Source: Citrobacter braakii
Lineage (GTDB): Bacteria; Pseudomonadota; Gammaproteobacteria; Enterobacterales; Enterobacteriaceae
Assembly: GCF_002075345.1 (NCBI RefSeq)
Contig: NZ_NAEW01000003.1
Span: forward strand, 62,001-126,000
DNA length: 64,000 nt
Reading direction: 5' to 3'
Shown here: positions 32,811 to 43,266 of the stretch, piece after piece
How positions within the stretch are numbered: position 1 is the stretch's first letter
How the letters are laid out: each line of letters begins with the position of its first letter
Made by a program: the position numbers and the translations under genes
The notes under the pieces: model-generated
What the model was told of the DNA's origin: nothing
The model's input: the letters and a program-made list of their open reading frames with translations, nothing else
The model's database searches: none

Positions 32811-34463
32811 ATGAAGTTTTTAAAACGGGGCGTGGCGCTGGCGTTATTAGCCGCATTTGCGCTGGCAGGTCAACCTGCACAGGCGTACGAAAAAGATAAA
32901 ACCTACAAAATTACCATTCTGCATACCAACGATCATCACGGTCACTTCTGGCGCAGCGAATACGGTGAATACGGGCTGGCGGCACAAAAAACGCTGGTGG
33001 ACGGTATTCGTAAAGAGGTGGCTGAGGAAGGAGGCAGTGTACTGCTGCTTTCCGGTGGCGACATTAATACCGGCGTACCGGAGTCTGATCTGCAGGATGC
33101 GGAACCTGATTTTCGCGGAATGAACCTGATTGGCTATGATGCGATGGCGGTCGGAAACCACGAGTTTGATAATCCGCTTAGCGTATTGCGCCAGCAGGAA
33201 AAATGGTCCAAATTCCCGTTTCTCTCGGCCAATATCTATCAGAAAAGCACCGGCGAGCGTTTGTTTAAGCCGTGGGCCATCTTTAAGCGCCAGGATTTAA
33301 AAATTGCCGTACTCGGTTTAACCACTGACGATACGGCGAAAATTGGCAACCCAGAGTTCTTTACCGATATTGAGTTCCGTAAACCTGCTGATGAAGCCAA
33401 ACTGGTTATCCAGGAACTGAATATGGGGGAAAAGCCGGACATCATTATTGCGACCACCCATATGGGACATTATGACAATGGCAATCACGGCTCGAACGCA
33501 CCTGGCGACGTAGAAATGGCGCGCAGCCTGCCGGCGGGATCGCTGGCAATGATTGTGGGTGGTCACTCGCAGGATCCGGTATGTATGGCCGCGGAAAACA
33601 AGAAGCAGGTTGATTACGTGCCGGGTACGCCGTGTGCGCCAGACAAGCAAAACGGGATCTGGATTGTGCAGGCGCATGAGTGGGGGAAATACGTGGGGCG
33701 GGCGGACTTTGAGTTCCGCAATGGCGAAATGAAAATGGTTAACTACCAGCTCATCCCCGTCAACCTTAAGAAAAAAGTGACCTGGGACAACGGTAAAAGT
33801 GAGCGCGTACTCTACACCCCGGAAATTGCAGAAAATCAGCAAATGCTTTCTCTGCTGACGCCGTTCCAGAATAAAGGTAAAGCGCAGCTCGACGTGAAAA
33901 TTGGTAGCGTCAATGCGCGCCTCGAAGGCGACCGTAGCAAAGTCCGTTTCGTGCAGACCAACATGGGGCATTTACTGCTGGCTGCGCAAATGGCGCGAAC
34001 CAGCGCTGATTTTGGCGTGATGAGCGGCGGCGGTATCCGTGACTCCATCGAAGGCGGTGATATCACCTATAAGAGCGTGCTGAAAGTGCAGCCGTTCGGT
34101 AACATCGTGGTGTACGCCGACATGAGCGGGAAAGAGGTGATTGACTATCTGACCGCCGTGGCGCAAATGAAGCCGGATTCCGGGGCCTATCCGCAGTTTG
34201 CCAATGTCAGCTTCGTGGCGAAAGACGGCAAGCTTAACGATTTGAAAATTAAAGGCGAACCCGTTGATCCAGCCAAAACCTATCGCATGGCAACGCTGAG
34301 CTTCAATGCCACCGGCGGCGATGGCTATCCGCGAATTGATAACAAGCCTGGCTATGTAAATACCGGGTTTATTGATGCGGAAGTGCTGAAAGAGTACGTG
34401 CAGAAGAACTCACCGCTCGATGCTGGTGCGTATGAGCCGAAGGGCGAGGTAAGCTGGCAGTAA
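32811..34463 (+). CDS. ushA: UDP-sugar hydrolase / 5'-nucleotidase UshA
   Basis: The 550-residue periplasmic enzyme has a cleavable signal ending AQA (about residue 25). A metallophosphoesterase domain follows with the metal-binding motifs TILHTNDHHGHF, GGDINTG, GNHEFD and GGHSQDP. The C-terminal substrate-binding domain (about 360-550) has the GGGIRDSIEGGDITY and FNATGGDGYP segments. It hydrolyses UDP-sugars and nucleotides outside the inner membrane. It is full length and divergent from fsr. Confidence 0.98.
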   Translation: MKFLKRGVALALLAAFALAGQPAQAYEKDKTYKITILHTNDHHGHFWRSEYGEYGLAAQKTLVDGIRKEVAEEGGSVLLLSGGDINTGVPESDLQDAEPDFRGMNLIGYDAMAVGNHEFDNPLSVLRQQEKWSKFPFLSANIYQKSTGERLFKPWAIFKRQDLKIAVLGLTTDDTAKIGNPEFFTDIEFRKPADEAKLVIQELNMGEKPDIIIATTHMGHYDNGNHGSNAPGDVEMARSLPAGSLAMIVGGHSQDPVCMAAENKKQVDYVPGTPCAPDKQNGIWIVQAHEWGKYVGRADFEFRNGEMKMVNYQLIPVNLKKKVTWDNGKSERVLYTPEIAENQQMLSLLTPFQNKGKAQLDVKIGSVNARLEGDRSKVRFVQTNMGHLLLAAQMARTSADFGVMSGGGIRDSIEGGDITYKSVLKVQPFGNIVVYADMSGKEVIDYLTAVAQMKPDSGAYPQFANVSFVAKDGKLNDLKIKGEPVDPAKTYRMATLSFNATGGDGYPRIDNKPGYVNTGFIDAEVLKEYVQKNSPLDAGAYEPKGEVSWQ

Positions 34464-34499
34464 CAGGGCAATTTGGGGCATCATTTTATCCGCTCCTCC

Positions 34500-34521
34500 G
34501 GGCCGCCCTTCATGGCGGCCC
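34500..34521 (+). terminator. Hairpin downstream of ushA
   Basis: GGGCCGCC and GGCGGCCC form a perfect eight-pair GC-rich stem with a six-base loop, 36 bases after the ushA stop. The following sequence has only scattered T, so its strength as a terminator is uncertain. Confidence 0.6.
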
Positions 34522-34644
34522 AATAATCCTACTTATTACATCTACGCTCCGGTTCTTGCGCGCTGGCCGAGTCCAAACTGTCTTCACCAATCACGCCCTG
34601 TAATCGCAGTAGGCTCAATCGCCGTATCACCGGGCAAAAGACAA

Positions 34645-35178
<534 letters not shown>

Positions 35179-35244
35179 CTAAAAAATAGTACCATCTTGC
35201 GCAATAGTGTTGGCAGGATGATGACTTTGAGCGACAATCGAACT

Positions 35245-35326
35245 ACACCGATGCTTTAAGCGTCGGGATCATAATAATGATGAAATTCCTCTTTGACGGG
35301 CCAATAGCAATATTGGCCATTTTTTT
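35245..35326 (+). ncRNA. chiX: ChiX small RNA (SroB, MicM)
   Basis: The 82-base segment begins ACACCGATGC and carries the conserved single-stranded seed AAATTCCTCTTTGACGGGCC. It ends with the terminator hairpin GGCCAATA/TATTGGCC and seven T, overlapping the seed end. It lies between ybaK and ybaP in the same orientation and position as E. coli chiX. ChiX is an Hfq-dependent RNA that represses the chitoporin gene chiP and related mRNAs. Two changes in the 5' hairpin are visible against the E. coli sequence as I recall it. Confidence 0.93.
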
Positions 35327-36119
35327 ACCGTAACATCTCCGGCAAATTTCCTTCTCCATACAAATGCAGCGCACCAACGGCCACGACATAGTGCCCGGCA
35401 GGCATCGCCCTGAGTCGATCGCGCCAGGCCGCATTACGCTGATGCATTAAAACGTCATACAGCGACTGGCTAAAAGTATTGGGTAGAGTGAGTTCGCTAT
35501 TGCGTGGCGGCGTTTTAAGCCACCAGCCCATCATCTGTTGTAGCAGTCTGGCATTGGTATGCCAGTGCGTCAGGGTATCGTCCAGTAGAGCCAGTCCGTT
35601 ATCGGGTAACTGACACAACAGCTCGATTTGGCTGGATGCGCCTTCCAGCTCGATTATGGGTTTATGCACCTGTTTTGCCGCATTCAGAAGTTGGTAATCA
35701 ATGCCGTATTCTGCCCGCAACCCCAACTGCTGCGCCTGCGTTGCCTGCAAGACCATGGCGATTTGCCACAGCGGCTGGGTAGACAGCAGGGAAGGGGAAA
35801 TACCCAGCTCGTCGGTGACTTTGTGCAAATTATCTAGCAGCTCTGGGCTGATGCGTTCTTCCAGTGCGGCAAAGGTCGGAAGGTTGGCAAACGGCGCGTC
35901 GTCGCCGGAAACATCGGCTTCGACAATGAGCGCATCGGCACGCTGGAGCTTTTTGAGTAATTTGGCAGGCAGAGGCGCCATATCGCGGCTGCCCATGTGA
36001 ATACTACCAATCAGATGAAAATGGCGGTTTCCGGGCAAGGAGATGTCGATGGCAGGCCAGGTATAGTGGTTGCCGCGTAGCGCGGTGAAAAATGATTTTA
36101 CCCGGTACAACAGATCCAT
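35325..36119 (-). CDS. ybaP: TraB/GumN-family protein YbaP
   Basis: The 264-residue protein belongs to the TraB/GumN family, with the conserved GSIHMG motif near the N-terminus (about residue 38). The mid EADVSGDD segment and the late PAGHYVVAVGALHLYGEGNL follow; family members carry paired GxxH-like motifs that suggest a Tiki-type metalloprotease fold. No activity has been shown for YbaP to my knowledge. Its end meets the ChiX terminator on the opposite strand. It is preceded by a gap containing the copA terminator. Confidence 0.88.
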   Translation of the reverse strand: MDLLYRVKSFFTALRGNHYTWPAIDISLPGNRHFHLIGSIHMGSRDMAPLPAKLLKKLQRADALIVEADVSGDDAPFANLPTFAALEERISPELLDNLHKVTDELGISPSLLSTQPLWQIAMVLQATQAQQLGLRAEYGIDYQLLNAAKQVHKPIIELEGASSQIELLCQLPDNGLALLDDTLTHWHTNARLLQQMMGWWLKTPPRNSELTLPNTFSQSLYDVLMHQRNAAWRDRLRAMPAGHYVVAVGALHLYGEGNLPEMLR

Positions 36120-36213
36120 ACGGCCTCCCTAAGTAGACTTCCATGCTAGCGCGTGGTCCTGGAAGGTGCAAATACACTTCATCATTCCCTCAGCCTCTTT
36201 GTTGGCAGCGTGC

Positions 36214-36255
36214 AAAAACCCCAGTCACATAGTTGGCCATGCTCCTGGGGTTTTT
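36214..36255 (-). terminator. Intrinsic terminator downstream of copA
   Basis: AAAAACCCCAG and CTGGGGTTTTT form a perfect 11-pair stem around a 20-base loop (with internal TGGCCA), with U-rich ends on both strands. It lies 67 bases after the copA stop and could work in both directions. In E. coli K-12 ybaQ lies in this gap; here no ybaQ is present. Confidence 0.75.
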
Positions 36256-36321
36256 ATACTTGCCGCCTTAATGCAACGCGAATGATTTTGGGCTCCGTTC
36301 AGAGCGCCATCCGGTAAAGGC

Positions 36322-38823
36322 TTACTCTTTAGGTTTGAAGCGCAGCAGTCGGTTAGCGTTGCTCACCACGGTAATGGAGGAGAGCGCCATCGCCGCCCCG
36401 GCAACGACCGGGTTGAGCAGCGTTCCGGTGAACGGCCACAAAATCCCGGCGGCAACGGGGATACCGATGCTGTTATAGATAAACGCGCCGAGCAGGTTCT
36501 GCTTCATATTGCGCAGCGTTGCCCGGGAGATAGACAGCGCATCGGCAACGCCCATCAGGCTATGGCGCATCAGCGTAATCGCGGCGGTTTCAATCGCCAC
36601 ATCGCTGCCGCCACCCATGGCAATCCCTACATCAGCCTGAGCCAGCGCAGGCGCATCGTTGATACCGTCACCGACCATGGCAACCTGACGCCCCTGGCTC
36701 TGCAGACGTTTAATCGCCTCGGCTTTACCGTCCGGCAGAACGCCAGCAATCACCTCATCAATACCCGCCTCTTTGGCAATGGCGTTGGCGGTCGTTGGGT
36801 TGTCGCCGGTGAGCATCACCAGACGATACCCGGCGCGGTGCAGACGCTGGAGCGCTGCCACGCTGTCGCTACGCAGAGGATCACGTACCGCTAACAGCGC
36901 TGCCGCTTTACCGTCAATCGCTAACAGTACCGGGGTTGAGCCTTGGGAAGCCTGAGCGGTGATTTCAGCCTCCATTTCAGTGGTATCTACCTGCTGTTCA
37001 TTGAGCAGCGCCTGGTTTCCCAGCAGCAGCGAATGACCTTCCGTTTCGCCACTGACGCCTAAACCGCGCAGCGTACGGAAACCGTTGACCTGCGGCAGCG
37101 TGACATCACCTGCTTTGTCCAGAATCGCCCTGGCTAACGGGTGGCTGGAACCCTGTTCAAGGGCCGCTGCCAGACGAATTGCCAGCGCTTCGTCGGTATT
37201 GCCAAACGTTTTGATGGCGACAACCTGTGGTTTGCCTTCAGTTAGCGTCCCGGTTTTATCAAACACGATGGTATCGAGCGTGCTGGCGCGCTGCAGCGCA
37301 TCGGCATCACGTACCAGCACCCCAAATTCAGCGGCACGCCCGACGCCGGAAATAATCGACATCGGCGTTGCCAGACCCAGCGCACAAGGGCAGGCAATAA
37401 TCAGGACGGTGGTGGCGATTACCAGCGTATAGACAATCTGCGGCGCCGGTCCAAAGAAATACCAGATAGCCGCACTGACCAGCGCAATGGCGACCACGAC
37501 CGGAACGAACACCGAGGAGATGCGGTCGGCCAGTTTGCCAATTTCCGGTTTGCTGCTTTGCGCCTGGCGCACCATACGAATAATGCGCGACAGCGTGGTG
37601 TGACTGCCAACAGCGCTGGCGCGGAACAGCACGCTACCGTCCTGTACGACCGTACCGGCGTGGACGCTATCGCCTGCACCTTTTTGCTGTGGAATCGGCT
37701 CACCGGTCAGCATGGCCTCATCCAGCCAGGCTTCACCCTGAGTGATTTCGCCATCAACCGGAACGCGGTCGCCGGTGGTCAGGCGCAGCAACATTCCAGC
37801 CTGCACCTCTGCCAGCGGCACGTTTTTTTCACCTTCGTCAGTGACGACGCGTGCGGTCGGCGGTGTCAGATCGAGCAGTTTTTCCAGTGCCTTAGACGAG
37901 CGTTGGCGAGCCCGCGCTTCCAGCATGTGTCCGAGGTTAATCAGACCGATAATCATGGCACTGGCTTCATAATAGAGGTGTCGCGCTTCCATCGGGAACC
38001 ATTGCGGCCAGAGGTTGACGCTCATGGAATAGAGCCATGCCACCCCCGTACCCAGCGCCACCAGCGTATCCATGGTCGCGGTGCCGTTCATCAGGCTTTT
38101 CCACGCATTGCGGTAAAAGTGACCGCCCGCGAAAACCATCACGGCAAGCGTTGCCAGACCAATCATCAGCCACAGGCTGCGGTTGTCGTCGCTCACCATC
38201 ATGTTGTCGCCAATCATGCCCCATACCATGACCGGGATACCCAGGAGCAGCGCGACGGCTGCCTGCCAGCGAAAACGTTTCATGGTTGCCACGGCAGTTT
38301 CTTGCTGACGCTCGCGACGCTTAGCATCATCTTCAATCGCTTCTGCGCCGTAGCCCGCTTTTTCAACCGCCTGTACTAAATCTGCGGCGGAGGCACTGCC
38401 CATTACCAGCGCAGTGCGTTCCGCCAGGTTTACCCGTGCCTGCGTGACGCCCGGTACACTTTGCAATGCATTTTGTACGCGGGTCACACAACTGGCGCAG
38501 CTCATGCCGTTTAACAGCAACTGTTGGCTGTCATCATCAGCCGTAGCTGCCGGAAGCTCGGAAGGGACCGCTGCCAGTGCTTCCGACGGGATTGATGACT
38601 CCGTCAGCGGTTTAGCCTTTGGGTGGCTTAACTCCGCGCCGTAACCGGCTTGTTTAATGGTTTCAATCAGCGCTTCTGCGCTGGCGCTCCCGGTAACATG
38701 CGCTTCTGTCACGGTGACATCCGCTTGCTCAACGTCCGGACGTTGTTCCAGACTTTCTTTAACGCGTTTTACGCAGTGACCACAGGACAGACCGTCCAGG
38801 GTTAGATCGATTGTTTGAGACAT
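36322..38823 (-). CDS. copA: Copper-exporting P1B-type ATPase CopA
   Basis: The 833-residue transporter has two N-terminal metal-binding domains with GLSCGHC and GMSCASC motifs. It has eight membrane segments including the transport motif [11 protein letters not shown], the phosphorylation motif DKTGTLTEG and the hinge [10 protein letters not shown]. It pumps Cu(I) from cytoplasm to periplasm. I use the ATG at 38823 ([17 protein letters not shown]); an in-frame ATG two codons upstream is unlikely. A programmed frameshift near residue 69 yields a short copper chaperone. A CueR-type promoter is upstream and cueR lies 7.7 kb to the right, beyond the haem operon. Confidence 0.98.
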   Translation of the reverse strand: MSQTIDLTLDGLSCGHCVKRVKESLEQRPDVEQADVTVTEAHVTGSASAEALIETIKQAGYGAELSHPKAKPLTESSIPSEALAAVPSELPAATADDDSQQLLLNGMSCASCVTRVQNALQSVPGVTQARVNLAERTALVMGSASAADLVQAVEKAGYGAEAIEDDAKRRERQQETAVATMKRFRWQAAVALLLGIPVMVWGMIGDNMMVSDDNRSLWLMIGLATLAVMVFAGGHFYRNAWKSLMNGTATMDTLVALGTGVAWLYSMSVNLWPQWFPMEARHLYYEASAMIIGLINLGHMLEARARQRSSKALEKLLDLTPPTARVVTDEGEKNVPLAEVQAGMLLRLTTGDRVPVDGEITQGEAWLDEAMLTGEPIPQQKGAGDSVHAGTVVQDGSVLFRASAVGSHTTLSRIIRMVRQAQSSKPEIGKLADRISSVFVPVVVAIALVSAAIWYFFGPAPQIVYTLVIATTVLIIACPCALGLATPMSIISGVGRAAEFGVLVRDADALQRASTLDTIVFDKTGTLTEGKPQVVAIKTFGNTDEALAIRLAAALEQGSSHPLARAILDKAGDVTLPQVNGFRTLRGLGVSGETEGHSLLLGNQALLNEQQVDTTEMEAEITAQASQGSTPVLLAIDGKAAALLAVRDPLRSDSVAALQRLHRAGYRLVMLTGDNPTTANAIAKEAGIDEVIAGVLPDGKAEAIKRLQSQGRQVAMVGDGINDAPALAQADVGIAMGGGSDVAIETAAITLMRHSLMGVADALSISRATLRNMKQNLLGAFIYNSIGIPVAAGILWPFTGTLLNPVVAGAAMALSSITVVSNANRLLRFKPKE
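38612..38623 (-). promoter_or_regulatory. Programmed -1 frameshift site giving CopA(Z)
   Basis: On the minus strand the slippery heptamer CCCAAAG (38623-38617) lies in codons 68-69 of copA (CCA AAG). A -1 slip reads CCC AAA GGC TAA, stopping at once, so a 70-residue product with only the first CxxC domain is made. This is the arrangement known for the E. coli CopA(Z) chaperone. The stop at 38614-38612 is directly visible. Confidence 0.85.
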
Positions 38824-38862
38824 AACCAACTCCTTTTTTGCAGGATTAACTGACTGTGATAA

Positions 38863-38893
38863 AGGTTAAACCTTCCAGCAAGGGGAAGGTCAA
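38863..38893 (-). promoter_or_regulatory. CueR-dependent copA promoter
   Basis: On the minus strand a TTGACC -35 and a TAACCT -10 are 19 bases apart, the long spacer expected for a MerR-type activator. The spacer holds the dyad ACCTTCC and GGAAGGT (38870-38890) that CueR binds. This agrees with the E. coli copA promoter. Confidence 0.9.
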
Positions 38894-38969
38894 GGGCGTT
38901 TTTAGAAAAGGTGAAAAAAGGGTGTAAAGGGAGAAAAACGGGAACGCCATGTCAGGGGTTCCCGGTCTG

Positions 38970-39740
38970 TTATTGATTGAGGACGATAATCGGCGTTCGA
39001 TGCTCCGGTTCATTTATGACCGTGAGATCGGCACCGTACAGCGCGTTCAGCGACCGTTGCTTCAGGACATCCTGCGGATATCCGTTATCAACTATCCTGC
39101 CGCGCTCCATCAATACCACGCGGTCAGCATAGCGCGCCGCGAGGTTGAGATCGTGCAGGACGCAGCAGACGTTAAACTGCCGTTCACGCACCAGACGACG
39201 TAGCAGACGAAAAAGGTGCTGCTGGTGGTGAATATCCAGCGCGGAGGTGGGTTCATCAAGAAACAACCATTTCGGCCCAGGCTCGGGCTCCCAAAGCTGA
39301 ACCAGCAGGCGCGCCAGTTGTACCCGCTGTTGTTCTCCTCCCGACAGATGCCGGTAATCGCGTGCGGCCAGCGTCTGGCAATCACACAATGCCATGATGT
39401 ACTCCGTTTCATCGCCCGTGTTGCGCGTACGATACGGATGTCTGCCCATGCGAATGACCTCCTGAACACTAAACGGGAAGGCCATATGACTATTCTGGCG
39501 CATCACGGCACGGGTTTTTGCCAGTTCGGTGATTGACCACTTGTCCAGCGGCTTGCCAAAAATGCTACAACGCCCACTGTGGGGCTGCAGATATCCCGTA
39601 AGCTGGCGTAGCAGCGTCGATTTCCCGGCTCCGTTCGGGCCAAGAATCGCGATGATCTCTCCATCAGGTAGCGTCAGGGAAACTTCGTCGGTCAGTCGTC
39701 TTCCCTGAATATGGTAGACCAGATTTTCAGCGACGATCAT
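38970..39740 (-). CDS. hmuV: Haem ABC transporter ATP-binding protein
   Basis: The 256-residue ATPase has Walker [10 protein letters not shown] (residues 34-42), the signature LSGGEQQR, Walker [13 protein letters not shown] and the switch His. It matches HmuV/ChuV/HemV, the energising subunit of haem import. Its ATG overlaps the hmuU stop by four bases. It is the last gene of the seven-gene haem operon and ends 147 bases before copA, so some read-through into copA is possible. Confidence 0.93.
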   Translation of the reverse strand: MIVAENLVYHIQGRRLTDEVSLTLPDGEIIAILGPNGAGKSTLLRQLTGYLQPHSGRCSIFGKPLDKWSITELAKTRAVMRQNSHMAFPFSVQEVIRMGRHPYRTRNTGDETEYIMALCDCQTLAARDYRHLSGGEQQRVQLARLLVQLWEPEPGPKWLFLDEPTSALDIHHQQHLFRLLRRLVRERQFNVCCVLHDLNLAARYADRVVLMERGRIVDNGYPQDVLKQRSLNALYGADLTVINEPEHRTPIIVLNQ

Positions 39741-40741
39741 GACACCCTCCGGCTACGCAGTATTAACCACAGGAAATACGGTCCACCGATCAGGCTGGTT
39801 AACAGGCCAACGGGCATTTCGGCTGGCTGAACAAGTGTGCGGGCCAACGTGTCGGCAATCAGAAGTAAACAGGCACCGGCCAGCGTAGAGCAGGGAATCA
39901 ACCAGCGATGATCGGCGCCGGTCGTCATTCTGATCAGATGCGGGATCACCAGGCCAATAAAGCCAATTACGCCGCTGACGGAAACCGCAGCGCCAACCAG
40001 GAGCGAACTGAGCAACAGTAACTGCTGACGCTTACGTTTGACGTTTACGCCGAGGTAATGCGCCTCTTCATCACCCAACTGCAGTAAATTAAGCGTTCCC
40101 GCCATGCAGATGGTTATAACAATGGCTGGAAGAATAAACGTGCTGGCAACCAACAGCGTTGGCCACTGGGCCTGGCCGAGATTTCCCATCATCCACAATG
40201 TAAGTTGACGTAGCTGCTGCTCGTCGCCCACATAGCTCAGTACGCCAATAGCCGAACCGCACAGGGCATTGATAGCGATACCGGCTAACAGCAGTTGCAT
40301 CATTCCACCGTGGTTATGACGCTGGCTTATCAGGAAAATAATCGTGCAGACCACCATGCTGCCTGCGACGGCAAAAATCATCTGCTCATACAGCACCAGC
40401 ACTACGGGGAACGAAAATGGGATAACTATCGCGATGCCGACCATCAGCGCGGAGCCGCTGCTGACGCCAAGCAGGCCAGGATCGGCCATCGGATTGCGAA
40501 AAAGTCCCTGCATGATGACCCCTGCCGTCGCCAGCGCAGCACCGACCAGAACGGCCAGCAGCACGCGAGGCAAGCGGATGTTTAACCAGATATCACGATA
40601 TTCGTTGTTGAACAGGGAGCTGAAGCTAATGTTCAGCGCTCCCTGGCTGGCACCGAAGAGCATCAGAGCAACCAGCAAAAGAGAAAGACCCGTCAGGATG
40701 CTGACGGAAGAAAGCGAGTCCTTAAGCACGTAACGCTCCAT
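39737..40741 (-). CDS. hmuU: Haem ABC transporter permease
   Basis: The 334-residue FecCD-family permease has about nine or ten membrane segments. Conserved segments include [29 protein letters not shown] and the EAHYLGV coupling helix. It pairs with the HmuV ATPase (four-base overlap) and the periplasmic binder encoded further upstream. It matches HmuU/ChuU. A 39-base gap separates it from the chuY-like gene. Confidence 0.93.
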   Translation of the reverse strand: MERYVLKDSLSSVSILTGLSLLLVALMLFGASQGALNISFSSLFNNEYRDIWLNIRLPRVLLAVLVGAALATAGVIMQGLFRNPMADPGLLGVSSGSALMVGIAIVIPFSFPVVLVLYEQMIFAVAGSMVVCTIIFLISQRHNHGGMMQLLLAGIAINALCGSAIGVLSYVGDEQQLRQLTLWMMGNLGQAQWPTLLVASTFILPAIVITICMAGTLNLLQLGDEEAHYLGVNVKRKRQQLLLLSSLLVGAAVSVSGVIGFIGLVIPHLIRMTTGADHRWLIPCSTLAGACLLLIADTLARTLVQPAEMPVGLLTSLIGGPYFLWLILRSRRVS

Positions 40742-40780
40742 AACGTCTTTGCGGCGCGGAGTTCCCGCGCCGTGAGGGGT

Positions 40781-41404
40781 TTACGCGGGTTTCAGTCCCG
40801 GCTCAACCAAACTGTAAATCTGGTTATTAAGTGCTGGCGCAGTGGCCAGTTCGTGAATATGCTTCGCAACATCTGCACGCATTACAAAGCCGTGACACTC
40901 CTGAGCCTGTATTCGTTGCGCCTGGCCGGTGGCTGCACCGTTCAGCAAACCGCCGGGGCGGAGAATGGCGTAGTCCAGTCGACTGGTTTGTAGCCAGCTT
41001 TCAGCCAACGATTTTTCCCGTACAGCCTGACCAAATGCGGCCTTTGCGCGTGAAGAAAGAAAAGGCCAACTGTCACCGCAGCCGAGTGAGGTCACCAGAA
41101 TCATGCGCTTGATCTCCGCTTTTTCTGCTTCATCAATGACGGTTCTGTGCGCCAGATAATCCTGGGCGCCGCCCATGGAGGAGATCACCGTGGCATGTTG
41201 ACCCGCTGCGCGACAGGCACAGGCGGTGACCTGACTATCGCAGGCGTCGCCGATGAAGACCTGCACACCTTTTTCCTGCAACCCAGCAGCGACCTGTGCG
41301 TTGCGAACGACAGCAATCACCGGACGTTGTTCCGCCAGTGCGAGTTCAAGCGTTTTCGCACCGACGCCGCTACCACCCGCACCAAAAATGAGCCATGGAG
41401 CCAT
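40781..41404 (-). CDS. chuY: ChuY-like NAD(P)-binding protein
   Basis: The 207-residue protein has an N-terminal Rossmann fold with the dinucleotide motif IFGAGGSGVGAKTLELAL and a conserved LVTSLGCGDSWPFL segment. It belongs to the NAD(P)-binding/atypical SDR group. The equivalent ChuY in pathogenic E. coli is known to bind NADPH and reduce anaerobilin, the product of ChuW. Its start overlaps the chuX stop by one base (TGATG), so the two are coupled. The gene symbol rests on context and similarity. Confidence 0.82.
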   Translation of the reverse strand: MAPWLIFGAGGSGVGAKTLELALAEQRPVIAVVRNAQVAAGLQEKGVQVFIGDACDSQVTACACRAAGQHATVISSMGGAQDYLAHRTVIDEAEKAEIKRMILVTSLGCGDSWPFLSSRAKAAFGQAVREKSLAESWLQTSRLDYAILRPGGLLNGAATGQAQRIQAQECHGFVMRADVAKHIHELATAPALNNQIYSLVEPGLKPA

Positions 41405-41898
41405 CAGGCATGTTCCTTTAAAGATGAAGACAACGCGTGAAAGGCGCTGACCTGTTCGGCCAGTAGCTGTCGATGTTCATCCCGACCGAGGAAAATTTTG
41501 AACATCGCGCTACCCGCCTGGTTAAAGAAGAGAATGGACGCGGTGTCCATTCCCATAAATTTGCGTTCAATCAGGGCAATATGCGTACAGTTTTCTGCCT
41601 TGATATGACCGGTCATGCCTTTTTTGCCGCGCAGGTTGAAGTAGCCATGACGGTGGAATCCGGAAGGTAATTCCCCGGTGAATTCCAGAATGACATCAGC
41701 AGTATGGACCAGGGTGGTGACTTTGCCCCATTCGCTGACGGTTTCCCAGACAGTATCAAATTGATCGCCGGAAACCAGCGTCGGGGAGGGGAGGTTTTTC
41801 ACCACCTCCAGCAGCGTGGTGTTGTACTGGGCAGCGATAGCTTCCAGCGTACCGTCCGGTTCAGTTTTCAAAAAATCCTGTAAAGAGACATGGCTCAT
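41404..41898 (-). CDS. chuX: Haem-utilisation protein ChuX/HutX
   Basis: The 164-residue protein is of the HutX/ChuX family, cytoplasmic haem-binding or carrier proteins with a split-barrel haem fold. Typical segments are LKTEPDGTLEAIAAQYNTTLLEVVKNLP and GYFNLRGKKGMTGHIKAENC. It is thought to take haem after import and pass it to degradation enzymes. It lies between chuW (three-base gap) and chuY (one-base overlap). Confidence 0.9.
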   Translation of the reverse strand: MSHVSLQDFLKTEPDGTLEAIAAQYNTTLLEVVKNLPSPTLVSGDQFDTVWETVSEWGKVTTLVHTADVILEFTGELPSGFHRHGYFNLRGKKGMTGHIKAENCTHIALIERKFMGMDTASILFFNQAGSAMFKIFLGRDEHRQLLAEQVSAFHALSSSLKEHA

Positions 41899-41901
41899 AA
41901 T

Positions 41902-43248
41902 TCACTCCTGGTATGGTTGTTCTACCGCAATGCGCGGCGCGTTAAGTGCCTGAATAAGTTCATCAAGAGACTGCAAAATATTGCTTGCCCAAAAACGCCC
42001 TTCATTGGTCAGGCGCACGCAGGTGCTGGCATCTCGCGTCAGTCCTGCGTGATGCCATTGGGTCAGTAGCGGGGTTAGTTTTTGTGCATGAGGCGTCAGT
42101 TCATCCAGCGGAACGCGGGCCGTTTCAATGCCCGCCTGGAGAGAGTGTCGCCACTGGAAACCACGCTCGGCGGTACGCATCATCATCATTAGCGGTTTTT
42201 TCCCGGCGGCGATAGATTCATGCCATGTCGTCAGATTGCGCTCGACCATCCAGGAATAGCCATTGACTGATCCCCCGGCGCCTGAGCCGAATGCCAGACA
42301 GTCCGCTCCCTGTTTAATCAGCAGGTTGTACAGATTGCGTTCACGCGTGGTACGCGCCCAGTGGCTGTTGCTGATGCAGCGCCAGCCCGCGCTGTCCATG
42401 AAATCGCAACCCTGAAGATAGAGATCGCGACGTTCGGCGGGAGAGGGAACGGTTGTGCGCCCGGTTTCAACTGCTTTGCCAAGCGGTGTATTGGGGATCA
42501 GGTTCAGCGCATAAAGATCTACGCCGTCGAGGCCGATGTCACGGGCAATCGCCAGATCGTCGCCCCACAGTTTTGCATCTTGTCCTGGCAGACCAAACAA
42601 CAGATCGCATACCACGGCGGCACGATCCCGTTTTACCAGCCCCTGCATAAAGGCAATTGCGGTCGGGCCGTCTGAGGTGCGCGCCATTTTTTTGCGGATC
42701 CGGCTGTTAAAAGATTGAATACCGATCGAAAACCGATTGGCGCCAGCGTCAAGGCAGGCATCAATTCGCGCATCGTCAAAATTGAGCACTCGTCCCTCAA
42801 TGGTAATTTCGCAGTCCGGTGCCAGCGGTAACTTTTCACGAAGCGCGGTGATGATTCTGCCCAGATCCCGTGCTGACAGCGCTGAAGGCGTACCGCCGCC
42901 AAAATAGACGGCGTGAATTGGGGCTGACTGATGTAATGCGCTATCGGCTTCCATCTCGATTTCGCGCAACAGCGCGTTGGTGTAGCGGGCGCAGTGATCT
43001 TCTTCGAACCGGTTTTGATAAAAACCGCAGAAAGTACAATGTGTTGCACAAAAAGGGATATGCAAGTACACCAGCCGTTTACGCGGCGGGGTAGGCTGGC
43101 TGATAACATCCTGCCAGGTTTGTGACAATAGCTCTTTGGCAATCGGGATCGCCCCGCGCCATGGCATTGTGGCGCGGCGATCCTTAAAGGGCTGACTTCC
43201 CTCAAGCGCAAAATGCGCGGTGAGATCCAGGGAGTGTTCAGTTTTCAT
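41902..43248 (-). CDS. chuW: Radical SAM haem methyltransferase ChuW/HutW
   Basis: The 448-residue protein is HemN-like with the radical SAM Cys triad CATHCTFC (Cys67, Cys71, Cys74) after the typical LVYLHIPFC strand. YFGGGTPSAL and the SIGIQSFNSRIRKKMAR segment follow. ChuW of E. coli O157 opens the porphyrin ring anaerobically, releasing iron and making anaerobilin, unlike HemN itself. It is upstream of chuX in the operon. The product is full length. Confidence 0.92.
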   Translation of the reverse strand: MKTEHSLDLTAHFALEGSQPFKDRRATMPWRGAIPIAKELLSQTWQDVISQPTPPRKRLVYLHIPFCATHCTFCGFYQNRFEEDHCARYTNALLREIEMEADSALHQSAPIHAVYFGGGTPSALSARDLGRIITALREKLPLAPDCEITIEGRVLNFDDARIDACLDAGANRFSIGIQSFNSRIRKKMARTSDGPTAIAFMQGLVKRDRAAVVCDLLFGLPGQDAKLWGDDLAIARDIGLDGVDLYALNLIPNTPLGKAVETGRTTVPSPAERRDLYLQGCDFMDSAGWRCISNSHWARTTRERNLYNLLIKQGADCLAFGSGAGGSVNGYSWMVERNLTTWHESIAAGKKPLMMMMRTAERGFQWRHSLQAGIETARVPLDELTPHAQKLTPLLTQWHHAGLTRDASTCVRLTNEGRFWASNILQSLDELIQALNAPRIAVEQPYQE

Positions 43249-43266
43249 TCTTTTTTATAAATCCAG

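Noticed and set aside
36288-36320. A possible REP-like fragment just after copA
   Set aside because: Only a partial motif (GCGCCATCCGGTAAAGG) is seen, with no partner repeat, so I did not call it.
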